This document shows, in pieces, positions 25,179 through 33,454 of a DNA stretch of 64,000 nt. The notes below the pieces were generated by a model. It made no database searches. It was not told the origin of the DNA and saw only the letters and a list, made by a program, of their open reading frames with translations. Position 1 is the stretch's first letter. The number at the start of each line of letters is the position of its first letter. Origin of the DNA: Opitutaceae bacterium UBA2377 (GTDB lineage Bacteria; Verrucomicrobiota; Verrucomicrobiia; Opitutales; Opitutaceae). The stretch covers positions 30,236 to 94,235 of the forward strand of contig DDSZ01000038.1 of NCBI GenBank assembly GCA_002344205.1, read 5' to 3'. Made by a program: the position numbers and the translations under genes.

Positions 25179-26788
25179 CGCTTGGGGTCGCTTTCGTAGC
25201 CCCTGGCCGTGGCCGCCCAAGCGGCGAGGGCGAGGCGGTGGATTTTCGCGTTGTGCCGCACATCCACGGGCAGTTGCGGCCGGAAGTAGAAAACCTTGAT
25301 GGTTGCGGTATGCGGATGGGTCAGCGCGAGCTGGCGCAGTTCGCGGGCCAGGGTCCGCGCCTCGCGGGAATCCTGCACGGCGGTTTCGACGACCAACGCG
25401 GGTTGGCTCACGGCGCCCGCGCCCAAACCGATGAGCGCGCAACGCTGGGCCCGGGGGTGGACGCGAAAGACCTGCTCGCAGGGCTCGGTGAAAAGCCGGC
25501 CGTTGGCTGTGACCACGCTCTCCACCTTGCGGCCGCAGAACCACAGCCGGCCCATGTCGTCGAGCCAGCCGCAATCCCCCATGCGGTGCCACAACCGGTC
25601 ACCATCCGAGATCTTGGCAGCGGCGGTGGCCTCGGGCATGGCGTCATAGGCCTTGGTCACGACCGGGCCGCTGACGATGATTTCGCCGACTTCACCCGGC
25701 GGCGTTTCGATGAGCTCCCCTTTGGGCGCATCCAACCGGATGACACGGACCGTCATGCCAGGCAGCGGCCGCCCGACGCAGGCGCCGCGGACCGAGGCGG
25801 GATCGATCTCATCGGCGCAGACGGAGCTGACCGGCAGCGCCTCCGTCGCCCCGTAGGGACTGTGCAGCGTCCCCTGCGGCAGCCAGCGGTCGGGCCGCTC
25901 CCAGAGCGTGGCCGGCACCGGCGCGCCGGCGCAAAGCACGCGGCGAAGCGTGGACAGCGTGGCGCCGGTTGCGAGGCAGTGCTCCTGGATTTTCCGCCAG
26001 AGCGTGGGGGAGCCGAAGGAGTTGGTGACGTTTTCCTGCCGGATGGCCTGGACGATCTTCGCCGGGTCCACGGCGGCCGGCCGGCGCGGGTCGATTTCCG
26101 GCACGATGGTCGTCATGCCGAGGGCGGGATTGAACAGCGCGAAGATGGGCAACATCGGCAGGTCCACCTCGCCGGGCTGGATGCCGTAGTGCTCGCGGAT
26201 GAGCCGCACCTGCGCCTCGAACATGCCGTGCTCGTAGCACACGCCCTTGGGCGCGCCGGTGGAGCCGCTGGTGAACAGGATGGCCGCCAGTTCGTCCGCC
26301 GCCACTTCCGCGACGGGAAAGCAACCTGCTGGGTTGCTCTGGCGGGCGGTGAGCGAAGCGCTGGCGGTGACGCGGACCTGCACGCTCCGGAACATGGGCC
26401 GGAAAATCCGGCCGATCAGCTGCGCCAGCGGAATCCCTACCAGTGCGCGGGGCCGTGAGCGCCGCACGCAGGCGAGAAAACTTTTCAGGCCCATGCCGGG
26501 ATCGATCACGATGGGCACGGCGCCGAGCTTGAAGAGGGCGAAGACCGCGGCGATGAGCGGCAGGCCCTGCTTCACCATGACGAGCGTGCGGTCGCCACGC
26601 CGCAGGCCGGCGGCGGCCAGCCGGGCGCACCACGCGTTCACCTCGGCGTCGAGTTCGCGGAAGGTAAGCGCAAGATAGTCGATGTCGCCGGCAACCGTGC
26701 GGCCACGCGGGATTTTGAGCGCCGGTCGGTCGGGCTGGCGGGCCGCCATGAGCGGCAGGTGGCGCGCGATGTTGGCGGACTCGGGCAT
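25175..26788 (-). CDS. oleC: AMP-dependent synthetase, OleC-like (beta-lactone synthetase)
   Basis: 537 residues from ATG 26788 (a GTG at 26800 is a weaker alternative). ANL-superfamily motifs are ILFTSGSTGAPKGVCYEHG (P-loop, about 170-188), YGATEALPVS (about 310-320), GDCGWLDDMGRLWFCGRK (about 412-430), and a C-terminal KIHR segment with the catalytic Lys region. The N-terminus NIARHLPLMAARQPDRPALK and the overall spacing fit OleC, which converts 2-alkyl-3-hydroxyacids to beta-lactones with ATP. The 4-nt overlap with an OleD-like reductase, the enzyme before it in the pathway, strengthens the call. A plain fatty acyl-CoA ligase is the main alternative. Confidence 0.8.
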   Translation of the reverse strand: MPESANIARHLPLMAARQPDRPALKIPRGRTVAGDIDYLALTFRELDAEVNAWCARLAAAGLRRGDRTLVMVKQGLPLIAAVFALFKLGAVPIVIDPGMGLKSFLACVRRSRPRALVGIPLAQLIGRIFRPMFRSVQVRVTASASLTARQSNPAGCFPVAEVAADELAAILFTSGSTGAPKGVCYEHGMFEAQVRLIREHYGIQPGEVDLPMLPIFALFNPALGMTTIVPEIDPRRPAAVDPAKIVQAIRQENVTNSFGSPTLWRKIQEHCLATGATLSTLRRVLCAGAPVPATLWERPDRWLPQGTLHSPYGATEALPVSSVCADEIDPASVRGACVGRPLPGMTVRVIRLDAPKGELIETPPGEVGEIIVSGPVVTKAYDAMPEATAAAKISDGDRLWHRMGDCGWLDDMGRLWFCGRKVESVVTANGRLFTEPCEQVFRVHPRAQRCALIGLGAGAVSQPALVVETAVQDSREARTLARELRQLALTHPHTATIKVFYFRPQLPVDVRHNAKIHRLALAAWAATARGYESDPKR

Positions 26789-26806
26789 CGGCGGAGCCAC
26801 GCTTGA

Positions 26807-27982
26807 TCAACCCTGCTTGAACGCCGGCAGGTGGCGCAACAGTTCGGCCTGCCAGGGCAGGAGAATTTCATCCAACTGCTGCGGCCGGCGGGCGATCTGG
26901 GCGAGCTGCGCCCGGTTGGCGATGAGCGTGGGTTCGAGCGACAACTGCGCGGCGAGCTTGTCGCGGTCGGCCTTGATGCGGTCCTGCAGGGCGACCTCGG
27001 CCATGGTGAGCGGCGCGTGGTTGGGGTCGCGCCCGCGGCGGCGCGGCAGCGTCGAGGGGTCGCGCTCGAGTCCGGCGCGCACGGCGGCGGCGAGCGAGCC
27101 GATCAGGCGGGGGTGGCGCTTGCCGAGGTTGACCTTGGCGAGGATGGCCGCCTCCGCGTCACCGGCTTCGGCGGCCTCGGCGATGGCGGCGAGGAGCTTG
27201 TTGCCGCAGACCTTGAAGGGCGGCGTGTCGAGCCGCTCGGCCTGCGCCTGGCGCCAGTGCCACACCGCGTGCAGCACCCCGAGGCCGCGGCCGCGCAGGC
27301 GTTCGCTGCCGCCGATGCGCCAGTCGTTTTCGTCGGGCGGGGCAAAGCCGGTGAGGCCGGACTCAATCTGCGCCTCGCACTGCTGGCGCAGCCAGTCGAG
27401 GCGGTTGAGCTTCGCCAGCTCGCGGGTAAGGATGTCGCGCAGGGCCGGCAGGTGCCAGACATCGAGCGAGGCGTAATCGAGCATCTTTTGCGTGAGCGGG
27501 CGCTTCGACCAGTTGGCCTTCTGCGAGTCCTTGGAGAGCTTCACGGAAAAATGGTCCTCCAGCAGCGAAGCGAGCCCGACCCGCGGCCGGTTGAGCAGCT
27601 GGGCGGCCAGCATGGTGTCGAAGATACTCTTCGGGCGGAAGCGGCAGTAGTCGTGGAGCAGGCGCAGATCGAAATCGCTGCCGTGCATGACGAGGTGCTT
27701 GGACGCCAGCCGGCTCCAGAGGGCGTCGAGCTTCAGCCCGGCCTGGGCATCGACGAGGAACACTTCGCCGCGCACGAGGAACTGCAGCAGGCAGAGCCGG
27801 GTGCGGAAGTGATACATGTTGTCGGCCTCGGTATCGAGGGCCACCTCGTCCACGCGGTCGAGCGCCTCCAGCAGCGGGGTCAACTGGCCGGGTTGGTCGA
27901 TCAGGAGGTAGGCGGGTGGGCGGGAACTCACTTTGACGCCGAGCAAACGGCGCAGACGCACAGGAAGGAAGCGGGAAATCAT
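26807..27982 (-). CDS. rnd: Ribonuclease D-like 3'-5' exoribonuclease with HRDC domain
   Basis: 391 residues from ATG 27982. The DEDD exonuclease domain shows VALDTEADNMYHF (Exo I: Asp and Glu, about 46-58), LVMHGSDFDLRLLHDY (Exo II Asp, about 97-112), and LDYASLDVWHLPAL (Exo III with Tyr and Asp, about 168-181). An HRDC-like helical region follows (about 225-300). RNase D trims tRNA and small RNA 3' ends. The short basic N-terminus (FLPVRLRRLLGVKVSS) is unusual. The frame upstream overlaps the HDAC gene antisense and was excluded. The OleC start is 18 nt downstream on the same strand. Confidence 0.88.
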   Translation of the reverse strand: MISRFLPVRLRRLLGVKVSSRPPAYLLIDQPGQLTPLLEALDRVDEVALDTEADNMYHFRTRLCLLQFLVRGEVFLVDAQAGLKLDALWSRLASKHLVMHGSDFDLRLLHDYCRFRPKSIFDTMLAAQLLNRPRVGLASLLEDHFSVKLSKDSQKANWSKRPLTQKMLDYASLDVWHLPALRDILTRELAKLNRLDWLRQQCEAQIESGLTGFAPPDENDWRIGGSERLRGRGLGVLHAVWHWRQAQAERLDTPPFKVCGNKLLAAIAEAAEAGDAEAAILAKVNLGKRHPRLIGSLAAAVRAGLERDPSTLPRRRGRDPNHAPLTMAEVALQDRIKADRDKLAAQLSLEPTLIANRAQLAQIARRPQQLDEILLPWQAELLRHLPAFKQG

Positions 27983-28044
27983 CGGGCGGACGCGCTGGGC
28001 GCGGCCGGTCAGACGTTCATCATTCTGGCGGCGGCGTTCAACGT

Positions 28045-28908
28045 TCAAGTTGCATCCCCGGCCCAGGCCGTGAGGAAGGCGTCGATCAACTGTGGCAGAT
28101 CGTCGCTGTAGCCGCCTTCCAGAATCGCGGCCGCGGGGGTGCCGGCCGCATGCAGCCAGCGGCCCAGGGTGGCAAAATCCTCCGCCTCCAGGGTCATTTG
28201 CGTGATGGGATCGCGGGCGTAGGCGTCGAAACCGGCGGAAACCAGCACCAGGTCGGGCTGGAAGTCGCAGACTGCCCGCCAGGAAGCCGCCAAATCCTCC
28301 AGGTGCCGGGCGCGGGGCGTGTGCGGGGCGACCGGCCAGTTGCGGCAGTTGTCGAACGAGGTCGTGCCGGTGCCCGGATAGCCGGGATATTGATGGACCG
28401 AGGTGAAGAGGAGGCCCGGCCGGTTGTGCAAGATGGCCTCGGTGCCGTTGCCATGATGGGCGTCGAAATCCCAAACCGCCACCCGGGCGGCGCCGCGTCT
28501 TTGGGCATCGAGGGCCGCGATGGCGATCTGGTTGAGGTAACAAAACCCCATCGCCTGATTGGCGGTGGCGTGGTGCCCGGGCGGACGCATGAGGCTGAAA
28601 GCTTTCTGGCCCGCCAAGGCCGCCGCGGCGGCATCACAGGCCGCACCAACCGCCCGCCGGGCATGATCGCCGATGTCTGCGAAAAACGGCGTGTCTTCGT
28701 CGAAGTCACGGGGTTGGCCGAGACGCTTCAGGTGGGCGGGGGTGTGGGCCAGCGCGAGGGTGGAGTCGGCGGCCATCGTGGGAAGCTGCCAGCCCCAGGA
28801 AGGATGTGCGCCCCGCAAATGGTCGGCACTGCGGATAACGCGGGCGGGCTGCTCGGGACGCATGGATGAACCGTATTCCGCGCACCGCGGGTCGTGCAGG
28901 ATGAGCAT
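28045..28908 (-). CDS. Histone-deacetylase-superfamily amidohydrolase (AcuC/Apha type)
   Basis: 287 residues from ATG 28908. Zn-dependent arginase-fold deacetylase: MRPPGHHATANQAMGFCYLN carries the two active-site histidines, VWDFDAHHGNG the Asp-x-His zinc ligands, VSAGFDAYARDP the third Asp region, and LEGGYS the terminal motif. Bacterial members deacetylate acetylpolyamines, acetoin-system proteins or acetylated lysines; which applies here is unclear. A longer frame from 28962 would add MMETKRTIKITKNEND, which is the translation of a dispersed repeat, so the internal ATG before LILHDPRCAEYG was chosen. Divergent from queC. Confidence 0.88.
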   Translation of the reverse strand: MLILHDPRCAEYGSSMRPEQPARVIRSADHLRGAHPSWGWQLPTMAADSTLALAHTPAHLKRLGQPRDFDEDTPFFADIGDHARRAVGAACDAAAAALAGQKAFSLMRPPGHHATANQAMGFCYLNQIAIAALDAQRRGAARVAVWDFDAHHGNGTEAILHNRPGLLFTSVHQYPGYPGTGTTSFDNCRNWPVAPHTPRARHLEDLAASWRAVCDFQPDLVLVSAGFDAYARDPITQMTLEAEDFATLGRWLHAAGTPAAAILEGGYSDDLPQLIDAFLTAWAGDAT

Positions 28909-28914
28909 GGGAGG

Positions 28915-29000
28915 ATCGTTCTCGTTCTTCGTTATCTTAATCGTTCTCTTGGTTTCCATCAAAACAGGAGAACGAGAATGATTGCGAGAACGAGAACGAT
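28915..29000. repeat. Inverted pair of GAGAACGAG-type dispersed repeats
   Basis: The left arm (28915-28948) and right arm (28968-29000) are approximate reverse complements of ~33 nt, rich in ATCGTTCTCGTTCTC on one side and GAGAACGAG on the other, with a 19-nt spacer. Together they can fold into a large hairpin between the divergent HDAC and queC genes. The right arm matches 33418-33450 at 29 of 33 positions. Confidence 0.75.
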
Positions 29001-29036
29001 TTTGCGTGGGACGCCAATCCGGTCCAAGCTACGGTC

Positions 29037-29723
29037 ATGAAAGTCGTTGTGCTCTGCTCCGGAGGGATGGATTCCGTGACTGCGCTCCATTGGGCGCGGC
29101 GGGAGCATGACGTGACGGCGGTGCTGAGCTTCGACTACGGCGCCAAGCACAACCACCGTGAGATTCCGCTGGCCGCGGCCCAGGCCGCGGCGCTGGGGTT
29201 GAGCCACGAGACCATTGCGCTGGATTTTGTGAACCGGCTGTTTGCCTCCGACCTGCTGAAAAGCGGCGGCGAGATTCCTGAAGGGCACTATGCGGCGGAG
29301 AACATGAAGCAGACCGTCGTGCCCTTCCGGAACGCCATCATGCTCTCCGTCGCCTGCGGCTTTGCGGAGAGCGCCGGGGCGGAGGGGCTGGTCATTGCCG
29401 CGCATGGCGGCGACCACGCCATCTATCCGGATTGCCGGGAGGACTTCATGCAGGCGATGGGTGAGGCGATGCGGCTCGGCACCTACGCCGGGGTGAAATT
29501 GCTGCGGCCCTTCATCGCGCTCAGCAAGGCGCAGATCGCCACGGAAGGCGTGCGGCTGGGCGTGGACTTCGCGCAAACCTGGTCGTGTTACAAAGGCGGC
29601 GAAATCCACTGCGGCAAGTGCGGCACCTGCGTGGAGCGCCGCGAGGCGTTCCTCCGAGCCGGTCTCACCGACCCCACCGTTTACGAGGCAACCCCACCAT
29701 TGCCGGCCGGCCCGGTCTCATGA
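29037..29723 (+). CDS. queC: 7-cyano-7-deazaguanine synthase QueC
   Basis: 228 residues. QueC converts 7-carboxy-7-deazaguanine to preQ0 with ATP and ammonia, in queuosine synthesis. The N-terminal PP-loop reads LCSGGMDSVTAL (about 6-17). FDYGAKHNHRE, VPFRNAIMLS, AAHGGDHAIYPDCR and KPFIALSK-like LLRPFIALSKAQIA follow. The C-terminal zinc site is CYKGGEIHCGKCGTCVER with four Cys. Its TGA overlaps the ATG of the next gene (ATGA at 29720-29723), and queE lies just beyond, so queC-unknown-queE form one tightly packed operon. Confidence 0.95.
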   Translation: MKVVVLCSGGMDSVTALHWARREHDVTAVLSFDYGAKHNHREIPLAAAQAAALGLSHETIALDFVNRLFASDLLKSGGEIPEGHYAAENMKQTVVPFRNAIMLSVACGFAESAGAEGLVIAAHGGDHAIYPDCREDFMQAMGEAMRLGTYAGVKLLRPFIALSKAQIATEGVRLGVDFAQTWSCYKGGEIHCGKCGTCVERREAFLRAGLTDPTVYEATPPLPAGPVS

Positions 29724-30676
29724 GCCGCATCACCGAACGCATTGAGCGCGAGCTCGGACTCCCGGGGCTCGCCGCTACGCTGGCCGACCGGCTCAAGCCG
29801 TCCGACCTGCAGTCGCTTTGGCTGGAGATCAGCCGGCGGCAGGCCGACCGGCTCACCCCGGCCGAAGTGCTCGCGGCGTATGAGCGCAACCGTTTCGTCC
29901 GCCCGGCGGCGCTGGCTAGCAAACGCCTGCGGGACTGGACCGACGCCCTGCTCTCACACCTCCCGGCGGATTTTTCGGTTCTCGAGCTTTCGCCGGTTTG
30001 TCCGCTCGGCACGAACTCGGCGGTGGCCGGGGTGGCGCAGAACTGGGCGGTGGCGACCGAGCGACAGACGGAAGTGGTGTCCGATGCCACCAATGTCCTC
30101 GCCCTGGAAGCGGCCAGCCGGCGCAAGCAGGCCCGTCAGGCCGCCCCGGCGGAAGCACCGGCCGTCCACTTGGCGACCTGTCATCGGCTGCTGCGCGCGC
30201 AGAAGTATGAGGCGGCACATTTCTCGCCGCATTTTCTGCTCCTCGGTCTTTGCAGCGCCGGCCGCGGCGGCGACTTTGAGCTGTCGGCGTTGGCCCTGCA
30301 GGTTGAATTTCTGGCGACCGCTTTGCGGCAACAGCTGCCGGCCGGCACCGGCCTGCGCCTGGCATTGTCCGACTTCGGCGAACCGACGCGACCGGCGGAA
30401 ATGGTGGCGGACTGGCTGCGGGCCAGAAGCGAGCGCTGTCCCGGTTTGATTTGCGAAACCGCCCCGGATCGCGCGACCGGGCGCGGCTACTACAGCGGCT
30501 GCTGTTTTCATCTGTTGCTGAAACTCCCCGACGGCAGCGAACGGCAGATTGCTGACGGCGGGGCCGTGGCTTGGGCGGGCCGGCTGCTCAGCGACAGCAA
30601 GGAGCGCATGGTCATCAGCGGCCTGGGCCTCGAGGGCCTGGCGACGAACTTTATTCCCAGGATGCAGTCCACCTGA
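29720..30676 (+). CDS. Unassigned protein with class II synthetase-like core, between queC and queE
   Basis: 318 residues, soluble. It overlaps queC by 4 nt and ends 4 nt before queE. Distinct blocks are LELSPVCPLGTNSAVAGVAQ (about 88-107), VATERQTEVVSDATNVLALE (about 111-130), HLATCHRLLRAQ (about 150-161), FLLLGLCSAGR (about 172-182), and a C-terminal GLGLEGLATNF. The spacing of Arg115/Glu118, a hydrophobic SAGR strand, and a Gly-rich C-terminal motif reminds me of the class II aminoacyl-tRNA synthetase core of HisRS/HisZ-like proteins, without an anticodon-binding domain. This resemblance is by eye only. The operon position suggests a role in 7-deazaguanine metabolism, perhaps adding an amino acid or acting on tRNA, but I cannot name a reaction. 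Confidence 0.7.
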   Translation: MSRITERIERELGLPGLAATLADRLKPSDLQSLWLEISRRQADRLTPAEVLAAYERNRFVRPAALASKRLRDWTDALLSHLPADFSVLELSPVCPLGTNSAVAGVAQNWAVATERQTEVVSDATNVLALEAASRRKQARQAAPAEAPAVHLATCHRLLRAQKYEAAHFSPHFLLLGLCSAGRGGDFELSALALQVEFLATALRQQLPAGTGLRLALSDFGEPTRPAEMVADWLRARSERCPGLICETAPDRATGRGYYSGCCFHLLLKLPDGSERQIADGGAVAWAGRLLSDSKERMVISGLGLEGLATNFIPRMQST

Positions 30677-30679
30677 CCC

Positions 30680-31375
30680 ATGTTGATCGCCGAGATATTT
30701 TATTCGCTGCAGGGCGAGGGCGAGCTGACGGGCGTGCCTTCGGTCTTCGTGCGCACCAGCGGATGCAACCTGCGCTGCAACTGGTGCGACACGCCCTACG
30801 CCTCATGGAATCCCGAGGGCCAGCCGCATAGTCTCGAACAGATCCTGGCCGCCGTGCAGTCCCATCCGCTGGCGCGTCACGTGGTGCTGACCGGCGGTGA
30901 ACCGATGATCGCCAAGGGCACCCGCGAACTCGCCGCGGAGCTGAAGCGGCTGGGTTATCACCTCACCATTGAAACCGCCGCAACGGTCGCACCCGACGGC
31001 ATCGCGTGCGACCTTGCCTCGCTCTCACCCAAGCTGCTCAACTCCGCGCCCGATCAGCGGCTCAGCCTTGCTTGGCGGCGGAAACATGAAGCGCTGCGTT
31101 GGCAGCCGGACGTGGTGCGGGCATGGCTCGACGACTATGACTGGCAGTTCAAGTTTGTGATCACGCAGCCCGGGGATGTGGACGAGCTGGAAGGCATGCT
31201 GGTCTCGCTGAAGCGCGACATCCCGCGGCACAAGGTGCTCCTGATGCCCGAAGGTCTTACGCCCGAGGCCGTCCGTGCCAAAGCCGGCTGGCTGGGTGAA
31301 CTGTGCAAGGCGCGCGGCTACCGCTACGCCCACCGCCTGCATCTCGACCTGTATGGCAACAAACGCGGAACCTGA
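30680..31375 (+). CDS. queE: 7-carboxy-7-deazaguanine synthase QueE (radical SAM)
   Basis: 231 residues. QueE rearranges 6-carboxy-tetrahydropterin to 7-carboxy-7-deazaguanine. The N-terminus IAEIFYSLQGEGELTGVPSV is characteristic. The cluster motif CNLRCNWC gives Cys29, Cys33 and Cys36, the normal CxxxCxxC spacing. VVLTGGEPM (about 72-80), TIETAATV, and the terminal HRLHLDLYGNKRGT complete the family pattern. It starts 4 nt after the unassigned gene. QueD and folE-type genes of the pathway are not in the window. Confidence 0.95.
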   Translation: MLIAEIFYSLQGEGELTGVPSVFVRTSGCNLRCNWCDTPYASWNPEGQPHSLEQILAAVQSHPLARHVVLTGGEPMIAKGTRELAAELKRLGYHLTIETAATVAPDGIACDLASLSPKLLNSAPDQRLSLAWRRKHEALRWQPDVVRAWLDDYDWQFKFVITQPGDVDELEGMLVSLKRDIPRHKVLLMPEGLTPEAVRAKAGWLGELCKARGYRYAHRLHLDLYGNKRGT

Positions 31376-31423
31376 CGAAACACTCCAAAAGGCCAAACCG
31401 CCAAAACCCAAAGGCCGAGCCAT

Positions 31424-32080
31424 ATGATGACGGAGATCAAATCCGCCAGCGGGCCTGAAAAACCTCGGCCGCGGAAACTGTCCGAGGAGCTGGCGGAGTT
31501 GCGCGAGCGGTTTGCCCTGCGGCCGGTGACGTTGCGCGAGGTGATCTACACGCTGCGCGGCCGGGCCTATCACCTGCTGTTGATCCTGCTGGCGCTGCCC
31601 TTCATCACCCCGATTCCCCTGCCCGGCCTCTCCACGCCCTTCGGCCTGCCCATCGCCTTCATCGCCCTGCGGCTGACGCTCGGGCAGCGGCCCTGGCTGC
31701 CGATGAAACTGCAGCGCAAGGAACTGCCGCCGGGATTTTTTGCCAAGGTTTTCACCGTTGCCGCGGGGGTGATCCGCATCCTGGAAAAGCTGCTCCGGCC
31801 GCGGCTCGCGCCGCTGACCGGCTCCACCCTGCTGCTGCAACTGCATGCGCTGGTGCTGCTGCTGGCCGCGCTCACGCTGCTGCTGCCGCTGCCCATTCCC
31901 TTCACCAATTCCTTCCCCGCGTGGGCCATTTTGCTGCTGGCGGGCGGACTCCTGGAACGCGACGGGGTAGCCATTCTCCTGGGCTACCTGGTCTTTGTCG
32001 CCGGGGTGTTCTACTTTATCTTCCTCGGCGGCGCCGCGGCGCAGGCCGTGACGGCGCTGCGCCAGTGGCTCGGGTTCTAG
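31424..32080 (+). CDS. ExoD-like inner-membrane protein
   Basis: 218 residues. After a soluble N-terminus (LSEELAELRERFALRPVTLREVIYTLRGRAY split across about 20-48) come four or more hydrophobic helices, including LLLILLALPFITPIPLPGLST and the second-half counterpart LLPLPIPFTNSFPAWAILLL. The pairing of FITPIPLPG and LPIPFTN motifs matches the ExoD family (exopolysaccharide synthesis). ExoD homologues influence polysaccharide production in rhizobia by an unknown mechanism. It starts 49 nt after queE but has no evident functional link to it. Convergent with the amidohydrolase pair across a GGTAGG/CCTACC element. Confidence 0.8.
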   Translation: MMTEIKSASGPEKPRPRKLSEELAELRERFALRPVTLREVIYTLRGRAYHLLLILLALPFITPIPLPGLSTPFGLPIAFIALRLTLGQRPWLPMKLQRKELPPGFFAKVFTVAAGVIRILEKLLRPRLAPLTGSTLLLQLHALVLLLAALTLLLPLPIPFTNSFPAWAILLLAGGLLERDGVAILLGYLVFVAGVFYFIFLGGAAAQAVTALRQWLGF

Positions 32081-32120
32081 CGTGGATTAAATTGGATCGC
32101 CGCTGTTTTTTGCGGCGCAG

Positions 32121-32163
32121 GGTAGGTCTCTCCGAGCGGCCCGCCCGGAGGTCGGGCCCTACC
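32121..32163. repeat. Intergenic element, copy C
   Basis: A 43-nt element with termini GGTAGG (32121-32126) and CCTACC (32158-32163) and one inner hairpin, GGCCCG/CGGGCC (32138-32143 with 32153-32158). Its last 27 bp are identical to copy B (6811-6837). It lies between the 3' ends of convergent genes. Confidence 0.78.
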
Positions 32164-32194
32164 GGTAACTTTGTTGATACCGCTCCCGGCTGAC

Positions 32195-33454
32195 TCAGGG
32201 CGTGTGGTGTTCGCCGGGAAATTCGCGGCCGTTGATGAAGACGGCCACGCAACGCGTGGTGTATTCAAAGGGATCGCCGTCGTAGAGCGCGAGATCGGCG
32301 TCCTTGCCAACCTCGAGCGACCCGATGCGGTCGTCCACCCCGATAATCCGGGCGGCGTTGAGCGTGACGGCGGCGAGGGCGGATTCGAAGCCAAGGCCCT
32401 TGCCGGCGGCGACGCCGGCCTCGAAGAGGACGACGCGGGTCTTCGGCACGTAGGATTCGTAGCCGCTCTGGATGGCGAAGGAAATCCCGGCCGTGCGGAG
32501 CCTGGTCGCCGTTTCCATGCTCAGGTTCTCCATGTCGCCGAACGAGCGGGCCATGGTGGGATGCAGCACCACCGGGAATCCGGCGGCCTTGATCTCGTCG
32601 AGCACGAGCGGTGCGTCGGAGCAGCCGTCGAGCACGATGGAGAGGTTGAACTCCGCGGCGAGCCGCAGGGCCGACATGATGTCCTGCTGGCGGTGGGCGG
32701 TGATCAGCAGCGGCTGGGTGCCGTCGAGAGCGCGGAGCATTGTCTCCTGGCGCAGGTCGCGCGCGGGGCGCTTGGTTTCATCGGGCAAGGCGAGCTTGCG
32801 GGCATATTCCTGCGCCTTGAGCAGCTCGGCGCGCAGCATCGCCATCGCCTTGGCCCGGGTGCCGGGCGACTTGCCGGCCTGATCGGTGGTGCCGGCGCTG
32901 CCGAGCGAGACGGCGGTCATGGCGGCTGGCTTGAGCGTGTCGCCGTCGGCCGTGCCACCGAGCGTCTTCACGACCATGGTCTGGCCGGAAACCAGCATGC
33001 CGGGCGCATGACCGGTGTGCACCGTGGTGATGCCGTAGGAGCGCACATAGGCGACCAGCGGATCGCGGGGGTTGTAGGCGTCGATGGCGCGCAGCTCCGG
33101 CTGCAGGGGCGCCGATTTCTCCAGCATGTCCTGGTCGTGCGGCTGGTTGAGCAGGCCGCTGAGCCCGACCGTGGCGCGGGCGTCGATCAAACCGGGCGTG
33201 ACGACCTTGGCCCGGATGACGCGGTGATCCATGGTGTAAACCATGTCCTCGGTCGGGCCGACGTAGGTGATCTTGCCATCGCGCACGAGGACGAGGCCGC
33301 CGGAAATCGGCGGACCCGAGACGGGGTAAACCATCTCGCCATGGATGGCGACGGGCATGGTGGATTCATCGGCTTGCGCGAAGGGCGCGGCGATGAGCAC
33401 CGCGGCGGCACACAGGAGAGAACGATGAAGATTGCGAGAAGGAGAACGATTCAT
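32195..33454 (-). CDS. Amidohydrolase-like exported protein lacking the metal-binding HxH
   Basis: 419 residues with a signal peptide (about 1-28; NLHRSLLCAAAVLIAAPFAQA). It follows the paired amidohydrolase with a 4-nt overlap (33451-33454) and aligns with it along its length: KVVTPGLIDARATVG here versus KVIMPGLVDSHSHVG there. The two metal-ligand histidines of the family are replaced by Arg93 and Thr95. The HTHRQDD motif of the partner is TAHRQQD here, and the FHTDD aspartate motif is IQSGY. IGSLEVGKDADLALYDGDP is retained at the C-terminus. It is probably catalytically inert and may work as a regulatory or structural partner. Codons 2-12, the charged part of the signal peptide, lie inside a dispersed repeat. 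Confidence 0.85.
   Translation of the reverse strand: MNRSPSRNLHRSLLCAAAVLIAAPFAQADESTMPVAIHGEMVYPVSGPPISGGLVLVRDGKITYVGPTEDMVYTMDHRVIRAKVVTPGLIDARATVGLSGLLNQPHDQDMLEKSAPLQPELRAIDAYNPRDPLVAYVRSYGITTVHTGHAPGMLVSGQTMVVKTLGGTADGDTLKPAAMTAVSLGSAGTTDQAGKSPGTRAKAMAMLRAELLKAQEYARKLALPDETKRPARDLRQETMLRALDGTQPLLITAHRQQDIMSALRLAAEFNLSIVLDGCSDAPLVLDEIKAAGFPVVLHPTMARSFGDMENLSMETATRLRTAGISFAIQSGYESYVPKTRVVLFEAGVAAGKGLGFESALAAVTLNAARIIGVDDRIGSLEVGKDADLALYDGDPFEYTTRCVAVFINGREFPGEHHTP
33418..33450. repeat. GAGAACGAG-type repeat overlapping an amidohydrolase signal peptide
   Basis: 33 nt matching the right arm at 28968-29000 at 29 of 33 positions. Read on the minus strand in frame it encodes residues 2-12 (NRSPSRNLHRS) of the amidohydrolase-like protein that starts at 33454. 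Confidence 0.75.

Noticed and set aside
28909-28962. 18-residue N-terminal extension of the HDAC-like protein
   Set aside because: It is the translation of the dispersed repeat and precedes the family's normal start LILHDPRC.
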